DNA of 61,371 nt, taken from Micrococcales bacterium. GTDB taxonomy: Bacteria > Actinomycetota > Actinomycetes > Actinomycetales > Cellulomonadaceae. A program made the translations under genes and the position numbers. The stretch's first letter is position 1. Each line of letters starts with the position of its first letter. Where the stretch lies: NCBI GenBank assembly GCA_009779195.1, contig WRET01000010.1:1-61371 (forward strand), given 5' to 3'. The notes beneath the pieces were generated by a model. That model searched no databases. It worked only from the letters and a program-made list of their open reading frames with translations, and was not told the origin of the DNA. This document shows, piece by piece, positions 55,583 to 61,371 of the stretch.

Positions 55583-56056
55583 TCACATGTCGCCTGGTCC
55601 GCCGGTCACCCTCAAGAACGGGTTGTCCCCCATGTGCATCTCGTTGCCAGCACAGGTGTAGGTACCTGAGTAGGCCACCGGGACGTCCACCGGGTTGTCG
55701 ACGGCCACGACCTCCATGTGGTCACCGGCGGTCTGCCATGTGAAGGTGACCTGCGCCTCCCAGTTGACCAGCGGCATGAGGTCACCGGTCCCGTCCGCGT
55801 AGAACTCGGAGAACCCCTGCGGCCACGACCACACCCCGACGACGCAAGTATCTAGGCTCGCTTCCGCAGTGGGTGTCTCCTCCGGCACCGGTGGACTCGT
55901 GACATTCTCTTCAGGCGCAGCAGCGTTGGTCGGCGGCTCCTGGGCGTCGGTACCCGACGAACACGCCGACACACTGGCCGCCAGCAGCGCGGCGACGCTC
56001 AGCGTCATGACCCGGCGCACTGCCCGCCGGTGCCTTGTGACAGATTTATTGTCCAC
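55583..56056 (-). CDS. Putative lipoprotein of unknown function
   Basis: 157 residues. Signal peptide with Arg-rich start, hydrophobic helix and a lipobox ending ASVSAC (Cys32). A Thr/Pro/Glu linker follows. The mature part has two Cys (LDTCVVGVWSW and GTYTCAGNEMH), Trp and Tyr-rich strands, and may be a small lipocalin-like or DUF barrel. No close family recognised. GTG start with a weak ribosome-binding site; an internal ATG (MTLSVAALL) is also possible. Confidence 0.75.
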   Translation of the reverse strand: MDNKSVTRHRRAVRRVMTLSVAALLAASVSACSSGTDAQEPPTNAAAPEENVTSPPVPEETPTAEASLDTCVVGVWSWPQGFSEFYADGTGDLMPLVNWEAQVTFTWQTAGDHMEVVAVDNPVDVPVAYSGTYTCAGNEMHMGDNPFLRVTGGPGDM

Positions 56057-56156
56057 ACCAACACTCTAGTCGACGTCTGTCCGGTTTTATGCGTTTCATC
56101 CTGGTGACCTGCTGGACCTGAGTATGAACGACGAGGCGCTTCGCCCCGGAAGATAC

Positions 56157-58388
56157 TCAGCGTCGAGCCAGGACGTCTTCGACGGCGACGACGACCTCGG
56201 GGGCCAGCGTGCGGACGAACGTTGCTGTCAGGTGGTTGTTGTCGACGTAGACGATCACGCCGCCGACGACTGGCAAGCAGGTCTGGGGGTCGCACACCAT
56301 GTCGGACAGGTCCAGCACCGACACCAGGCCGGTGCGGTCTGAGGCTGCTGCGGCGACGAGCGGATCGGCTGGCAGCGCTGACGTGCGGTCCGATCCACAG
56401 GCTGCCAGGTCGTAGCTGTGCTGGGCGACGCACTCGGGGACGTTGACGCCCATCGTCGGGGTGTCGCGCACCACGAGCACCGCGATACCTGCCTTGGTGA
56501 ACTGGGCGATGGTCTGGCGGTAGGCGGCCTGCGCCTCTTGGGCCTGGTCCGCCTCGGCGACGCCGACCAGCGGTGCGAACGTCTGGTTGGACATGATCAC
56601 CAGGTCGGTGCCTGATGACAGGATCTGGTCGACCGCCCACTGGTTGATCTCTTGGCAACCCTCCGAGGCGCCTTCGCCGTCGAACTGGATCGGTCGGTCG
56701 ACGGTGTAGCACACCGACTGCAGGTAGGTCGTCAGCTGCCAGCCGGAACCGTCCAACGCGTCTTCCAACGCCGGGACCCAGTGGCCAGCGTGAGAATTGC
56801 CGAAGACAGCGATCCGCGCCGTCGCTTCTGTTGCGTCTTGGACCCCGTACGTGCACACGTTGCGGGTGGCGAAGGGGGTGTGGTTCCAGCACCTGTCGGC
56901 GTACAGGACCGACCTGTCGGTTGCGGCGAAATCCGGTGGGGTCAACAACCCCGGGTCGGAGCAGGTTTTGTGGCGCACAGCGTCGGCCCCGACGCACGGT
57001 TGGACGACCGCCGCCTTGACACGCGCGGCAGCCCGGTTCCGCTCGGCTGCGGCCGCTGCCGCGAGCCCACCACCGAACACCCCCACGCAGGTCACGCAGA
57101 CCGCTGCCAGGACATAGCTAACCACCAGGCGCCGGGTCAGCAGCCGGTTCCAGCGCAACCCGTCCTCGACGAACCGTTTGGTCAGCGCGGCAAGCACGAG
57201 CGTCAGGCCCAGCACCGCCACGGTGTCGCCGAACCCCAGATCGCGTTTGACCGCAAACGGGACGATGACGATCAGCGGCCAGTTCCACAGGTAGAGCGAG
57301 TACGAGATGTCGCCGACCCACTGGACAGGCCGCAGCGCCAGGACCCGCCCAGGACCGCCCCGGACATTGTCAGCGGCTGCGGCGACAACCAGGAGCGTGC
57401 CCACAACCGGGACCAGCGCCGCCGTACCCGGAAAAGGTGTGGTCGCGTCGTACCGGTACGCGGCGGCGACGATCAGCACAAGCCCTGTCCACGCCGCCAC
57501 CGCCCGCAGCAACCGGGTGTGGCGCCACGGACGGGCCGCCCGTTTGTGGGCGGCTGCGACAGCCACGACCCCCGCCAGCAGACCACCGGCCACCAGCTCC
57601 CACATACGTGTGGTCGACACGAAGTAGGCCCTGACCGGGTCGGTGCGGGTCAGGTGGACCGACCAGACCAACGAACCCACCACTGCCACCGCGGCTGCCA
57701 CGGCGACCGCGACCGTCACGACCGTGCGCCGGTCCCAGCCTGTGCGCCGCACCACCAGCGTCGCCAGCGCGGCGACCAGAACGAGCAGGAGCGGCCACAC
57801 GACGTAGAACTTCCCCGCAACAGACAGCGCCCAGTAGTGCTGCACCGCCGACGACACCGGGGCAGCGGACAGGTAGTCCCCCTCCGATGTCGCCAACCTC
57901 CAGTTCTGCACGCACAGCGCCGCAGCCACAGCGTCCTTGCCCAACGCACCCCGGAGCGCGCTGGGCAACCAGATGGCACCAGCGGCCATCGTCGCCACCA
58001 ACACGAAAGTCGCCGCCGGGACGAGCCGACGGATCCGCCGCGCCCAGAACTCGGCCACATCACGCAGACCACGAACCGGCGACCGCAACAGCTGCCCGGT
58101 GATGAGGAACCCCGAGACGACGAAGAACACATCGACGCCGACATACCCACCAGCCAGAACCGTCGGCCACAGGTGGAACACCACAACAACCGTGACAGCG
58201 ACCGCACGCAGCCCCTGGATGTCGGTACGTGTCTGGGACCGCTGACGCACGGCGCTGCCCGTGCCAGCGGACGCCTCCGGACGTGGACCTGGCGTACCCG
58301 CGAAGCGCATCCTGCTGAAAGCCCGTGTCATCACCGCGGGGATCAGAAGATCTGCCGCACCACGGTTATCGCGCAGACGACGAATCAC
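56157..58388 (-). CDS. OatA-like acyltransferase: acyltransferase-3 membrane domain plus SGNH domain
   Basis: 743 residues. The first 400 residues are an acyltransferase-3 domain with about 10 helices: catalytic His72 in VVVFHLWP, GYVGVDVFFVVSGFLIT, and RRIRRLVPA. The C-terminal extracytoplasmic SGNH domain has Ser532 in FGNSHAGHW and the DxxH pair Asp716/His719. Such proteins O-acetylate peptidoglycan or surface glycans. A common WSLSVEEQFY motif is here WALSVAGKFY, so the two Glu are lost. GTG start lies 3 nt after the OmpA-lipoprotein gene stop, so one operon. Confidence 0.9.
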   Translation of the reverse strand: MIRRLRDNRGAADLLIPAVMTRAFSRMRFAGTPGPRPEASAGTGSAVRQRSQTRTDIQGLRAVAVTVVVVFHLWPTVLAGGYVGVDVFFVVSGFLITGQLLRSPVRGLRDVAEFWARRIRRLVPAATFVLVATMAAGAIWLPSALRGALGKDAVAAALCVQNWRLATSEGDYLSAAPVSSAVQHYWALSVAGKFYVVWPLLLVLVAALATLVVRRTGWDRRTVVTVAVAVAAAVAVVGSLVWSVHLTRTDPVRAYFVSTTRMWELVAGGLLAGVVAVAAAHKRAARPWRHTRLLRAVAAWTGLVLIVAAAYRYDATTPFPGTAALVPVVGTLLVVAAAADNVRGGPGRVLALRPVQWVGDISYSLYLWNWPLIVIVPFAVKRDLGFGDTVAVLGLTLVLAALTKRFVEDGLRWNRLLTRRLVVSYVLAAVCVTCVGVFGGGLAAAAAAERNRAAARVKAAVVQPCVGADAVRHKTCSDPGLLTPPDFAATDRSVLYADRCWNHTPFATRNVCTYGVQDATEATARIAVFGNSHAGHWVPALEDALDGSGWQLTTYLQSVCYTVDRPIQFDGEGASEGCQEINQWAVDQILSSGTDLVIMSNQTFAPLVGVAEADQAQEAQAAYRQTIAQFTKAGIAVLVVRDTPTMGVNVPECVAQHSYDLAACGSDRTSALPADPLVAAAASDRTGLVSVLDLSDMVCDPQTCLPVVGGVIVYVDNNHLTATFVRTLAPEVVVAVEDVLARR

Positions 58389-58391
58389 CTA

Positions 58392-59915
58392 TCACCCGTC
58401 CTCCACTGGGATGTCAACGATGCGGAAATGCTCCGCCGCCTCGACGCTGATCGTGTCCGCTCCCAGGTCCGGCCACACCACATCGAAGGTGTACACACGC
58501 CCCACCGGCATGTTCGGCTCTGTGGTGCTCTGCGATTCTGCAAGGAACCACACAGCTTCCGACTTTCCCGCTCCTACGCTGTACTGGGCCGCGTACACCT
58601 TCCCTGCGTCAGTCAGAAGGTACACCGGCCACGATCCGTGGAACTTTTCCAAATCACTCAGGTTTCGAGGCTTTGACACATCTCCAAACCACTCCATCAT
58701 TCCCCAAAAGTCAACACTACCAGCGTCGTTGTCCTTGACCAGAGAGACGTTGATCGTCCCCACGAGGTACCCGTCACGACGTACCACGCGCACGACTGAG
58801 GCCTGGACCGTGATATCACCCTCACCCCAGTAGTGACGCTTCAGGTACTCGACGGACTCGTGCCCAGACGACACCGGCACCTCGGCCGCAGGAACCACCG
58901 AACTGTCGAACCCGACACGCCGCTCCGCTGTGAACCTGATCTCTACACGCCGGTTCGCCGCTCGCGCCTCTGCGCTCGTGCCGGGCACCGCTGGCTGTGT
59001 CTTGCCCTTCCCCTCAGAAACGATCGCGAAGCTTCCCCCCAGGTCCGCAGCCAGTGCTGTTGCCACAGTCTGGGCACGTTTGACCGATAGTTCCATGTTG
59101 TATTCTGCCGACGACACGTCGTCAGTGTGACCCACGACCCGCACCTCGCCCCCGCTCGCCGCACCTTTGATCGCCGTCCCAGCCTCGGCGACGACCTGCG
59201 CGGCACCCGCGGTCAGATCAAACTTGTCAGTGTCGAACAGAACGTCCGACGCCAACGTCACCGTTTGGTCGGCTCCCTGGCCCGACACCGACACACCATC
59301 GACGTACGACTGGGTGTATGTCCTCAGCGGCCACGGATCTGGGAACGTCACTTTGCCCGACAAACCCAACGACTGCACCGACGGAACGTCAGAACCTCCC
59401 TCGACAACAGGAACATCTGGCACCAGCCCCACCCCTGGGACGAATACGTACACATTTGCGCTCCCCGGCACCGCAAACATTGTCACAGTCGTCAACGGCT
59501 CGCCCGGTTTCAGGTTCCGTAGCTTGGTCGCGGCCGAGACGCCCGCGGAGTCGTACCCAGCGGTCCACACCCGATCACCTACAAGATCCACCAGGCGGAC
59601 CCCACCCGCCCCTCTCTCTTCAATCGATCCTTTCAAAGCCTGCCCAAGGGAAAAACTCTCGCCGCCAGGCTCAAGAACAAAGTCGAGAGTGACAACCGCA
59701 TGATCTTCGACAACCTCGACGGGATGAACAGTAACCGTGACGTCACCCCCGGCATACGTAGTCTTCAGAACCAACGGACTAGACGCACCCGAACCTGGCG
59801 TGGCACCACCAGACACGCCCGGAGAAGAAGCACCTGGCCCCGACGACCCCCCGACACACCCGGACAACAACAGTCCCGCGACAACACAACCGACCACTAG
59901 AGACAGGGGCTTCAT
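58392..59915 (-). CDS. OmpA-domain lipoprotein
   Basis: 507 residues. Signal peptide with lipobox LLLSGC (Cys20), then a Ser/Gly/Pro linker and a beta-rich region. The OmpA C-terminal domain is at about 225-345: SDVLFDTDKFDLTAGAAQVV, VRVVGHTDDVSS with NMELSVKRAQTV, and ANRRVEIRF. It binds peptidoglycan. A last domain of about 150 residues (YWGEGDITVQASVVRVV) is unknown. ATG at 59915 has AAGGA 7 nt upstream. In a Gram-positive cell it would hold the lipid-anchored protein to the wall. Operon with the acyltransferase. Confidence 0.88.
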   Translation of the reverse strand: MKPLSLVVGCVVAGLLLSGCVGGSSGPGASSPGVSGGATPGSGASSPLVLKTTYAGGDVTVTVHPVEVVEDHAVVTLDFVLEPGGESFSLGQALKGSIEERGAGGVRLVDLVGDRVWTAGYDSAGVSAATKLRNLKPGEPLTTVTMFAVPGSANVYVFVPGVGLVPDVPVVEGGSDVPSVQSLGLSGKVTFPDPWPLRTYTQSYVDGVSVSGQGADQTVTLASDVLFDTDKFDLTAGAAQVVAEAGTAIKGAASGGEVRVVGHTDDVSSAEYNMELSVKRAQTVATALAADLGGSFAIVSEGKGKTQPAVPGTSAEARAANRRVEIRFTAERRVGFDSSVVPAAEVPVSSGHESVEYLKRHYWGEGDITVQASVVRVVRRDGYLVGTINVSLVKDNDAGSVDFWGMMEWFGDVSKPRNLSDLEKFHGSWPVYLLTDAGKVYAAQYSVGAGKSEAVWFLAESQSTTEPNMPVGRVYTFDVVWPDLGADTISVEAAEHFRIVDIPVEDG

Positions 59916-60362
59916 CGAGACATCCTTCGGCCGCCACAGACATGAACTTCGAAGAGTGAGGCGACCATCCCAGAGGGAACAGCGTCTGGGACGGTCTTCA
60001 GAATCCGTGCCAGGCATGCACTCCGACACCCTGTTGGGGAGCCGGCGCACCACCGGTCGACATCCTGCGACAGCAGTCTAGATGACACATGGGCGTTTTG
60101 CACGTCTCGTCCGATATACGACTAGCCAGCACCTGGACTGCAGGTCAACGACCTACACCCCTTGGCGCCGAACTCGTTGCGTGACGCGAGGTCGCCAAAG
60201 TCGACCAACAACAGGTTCAATAGCACTTGATCGCCACCGACGTCCGGACCAGTTGCAATGCGCATCGCCATGGAATTCCAAGTCGATTTCAGTCGCACCC
60301 TGTGCTTCAAAGTTATTCCGCCTGCACCTTTCACTGAATAGCTACACAAGAAACCGCTTCAA
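59916..60362. other. Gap of lower GC between the pilin and OmpA genes
   Basis: About 450 nt with codon bias unlike the neighbours. An open frame of 75 codons on the minus strand (60122-60349) has no clear ribosome-binding site and no family I recognise. A promoter for the OmpA operon should lie near 59920-60080; none stands out. Confidence 0.35.
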
Positions 60363-60668
60363 TTACCCCCCTGTTTGACAACCCCACCCACCGGGGCAAG
60401 GGTTGTCACCGCCACCGCCACCGCCACCGCCACCGCCTCCAGTCACCTTGGCGAACGCGTCGCTGAGCGCATTTTTGACGGTCTCGCCTAACTCTCCTCC
60501 GAAGAGCCCCACCAGAAGAGCAGTTAGCGTAATGACAGCAAGAACAATCCCAACATACTCGAGAGTTCCCTGGCCACGATCTTTGTTCCCCGCGCGACCA
60601 AACAGGACTCGGAGAAAATTGCACGATGCGATGTTTGACGCTCCAATTTTGCATGCGATAGAGTTCAT
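60363..60668 (-). CDS. Flp-type (type IVb) pilin with poly-Gly tail
   Basis: 101 residues. A leader with Cys and Arg precedes DRGQGTLEYVGIVLAVITLT, the prepilin pattern of Flp pilins (GQGTLEY and a hydrophobic helix). After the helix comes GELGETVKNALSDAFAKV, then 11 Gly and a Cys pair (NPCPGGWGC). No tad genes follow in the window. The start may be ATG 60668 or TTG 60680. The long leader before Gly-Gln-Gly (about 30 residues) is unusual. Confidence 0.72.
   Translation of the reverse strand: MNSIACKIGASNIASCNFLRVLFGRAGNKDRGQGTLEYVGIVLAVITLTALLVGLFGGELGETVKNALSDAFAKVTGGGGGGGGGGGDNPCPGGWGCQTGG
60411..60445. repeat. CCACCG hexanucleotide microsatellite in the pilin gene
   Basis: About five perfect CCACCG-type units (Gly-Gly on the coding strand). 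Slippage by a unit would change the poly-Gly length by two residues without frameshift. Confidence 0.7.
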
Positions 60669-61371
60669 CTCATTGTCCAAACTTTCTCATCGAGGCCAGG
60701 ATACTCCTGACGGTCTCAGTTTCTGATGACACCTATCGTAGAATCACCCATCCGGCATCGCCTAGTGCCTACGGGCCCAACCGTCTCCCGACTGGCCTTG
60801 GGCCCACGGGCCCGTCTGTGCCGTCAACTCCTTGACGTGAAGATGCGCGTGGAGGACAACGTCTTCGTTCTGTGGAGTGCTGCAGGCCCAGACCCAGAGC
60901 GGGCGCCGTTGGACCGTCGCCCCCAGCCACGACGGTACAACGGCGATCCGGCCTCACCGCGACCAGCTCAATGGACAGTTGGAAGTGACCACGCCAACGA
61001 GGCAGCCGATGACCCGGCCTCCGCTGTCAAGTCAGCGACGTCCGTCGATGGGCGGCCAGCATGTGCCGCCACGCGCACTGACTTACTTCGTGGAAATGGA
61101 TGAGTGGCCACAGGGTATGGCCGACCATCCCCACGGTGAGAGACGTGAGTCCACGACCGTAGTCTTGGCATCCACGAAGGTTTAATCGCAGTCGAAGGAT
61201 ATGTGTTTCGGGTCATTCTCCAACGGTAGAGGTCCAGATGGCTGAGGCACAGGGTCTCCGGGCTCGATCGAGACCCAGGACGTGGGACTCTCGACACCGG
61301 CCCTTTTGCCCAGATCGCCAAACAACACTGGGCCACTGGATGTGATCGATGTGTGTGCGGGCGAAGTCGGA
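60669..61371. other. 700-nt end region without a supported gene
   Basis: Open frames of 125 codons (60726-61103, plus) and 122 codons (60968-61336, minus) overlap one another, lack ribosome-binding sites and show no domain. I see no RNA gene, terminator or mobile element. It may hold an upstream regulatory region of the pilin gene or decayed sequence. Confidence 0.4.

Noticed and set aside
60726-61336. Two overlapping open frames near the right edge
   Set aside because: No ribosome-binding site, no domain, Arg/Pro-rich composition and mutual overlap.

Overview
The window is high-GC bacterial DNA with GTG starts, 1- and 4-nt start/stop overlaps and actinobacterial gene types: a RpiB with a catalytic Glu, an actinobacterial PepN, YhgE/Pip with MMPL, and a SipW signal-peptide system. 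It suggests an actinomycete, most likely of the Micrococcales. The genus cannot be fixed from the sequence, and no rRNA or tRNA gene was seen.

Layout. 1-4.4 kb: 5' part of pntA (runs off the left edge), a MarR-MFS efflux operon, and a small NifX-like protein. 4.4-19.1 kb: a cell-surface block on the minus strand, made of a 2214-residue Ig-like adhesin and a SipW export operon. In transcription order the SipW operon has two tandemly duplicated alternate-signal substrates, the SipW-type signal peptidase, a Gly/Asp-repeat surface protein, and a BspA-type protein with a YVTN propeller. 19.2-29.4 kb: DUF4153 protein, GDPD, an MMPL transporter with a degenerate ABC-ATPase tail, YhgE/Pip, a PH-domain protein and a Pro-rich anchored protein. 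29.4-37.5 kb: metabolic and peptidase genes rpiB, M13 peptidase, a small secreted protein, pepN and malQ.

37.5-48.4 kb is the most unusual part: an ECF sigma factor, an Asp-rich small protein, two dynamin-like GTPases (IniA/IniC type), a Ser/Thr kinase, a membrane-anchored GrpE-like protein, a membrane-anchored Hsp70 without a substrate-binding domain, and a C39-like cysteine peptidase with Ca-binding-type repeats. Four copies of the motif GGGAACAT lie on the plus strand in the gaps of this cluster and look like ECF -35 elements. I infer an envelope-stress chaperone/membrane-remodelling system. A strong stem-loop at 48.35 kb closes it.

48.4-53.8 kb: a MoxR-DUF58-VWA-VWA-TPR operon on the minus strand. 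53.8-55.5 kb: a palindromic, tandemly repeated REP-like element lies next to an MFS transporter and has a second cluster inside its coding frame. 55.6-61.4 kb: a lipoprotein, an OatA-like acyltransferase, an OmpA-domain lipoprotein, a Flp-type pilin, and about 0.7 kb with no gene I can support.
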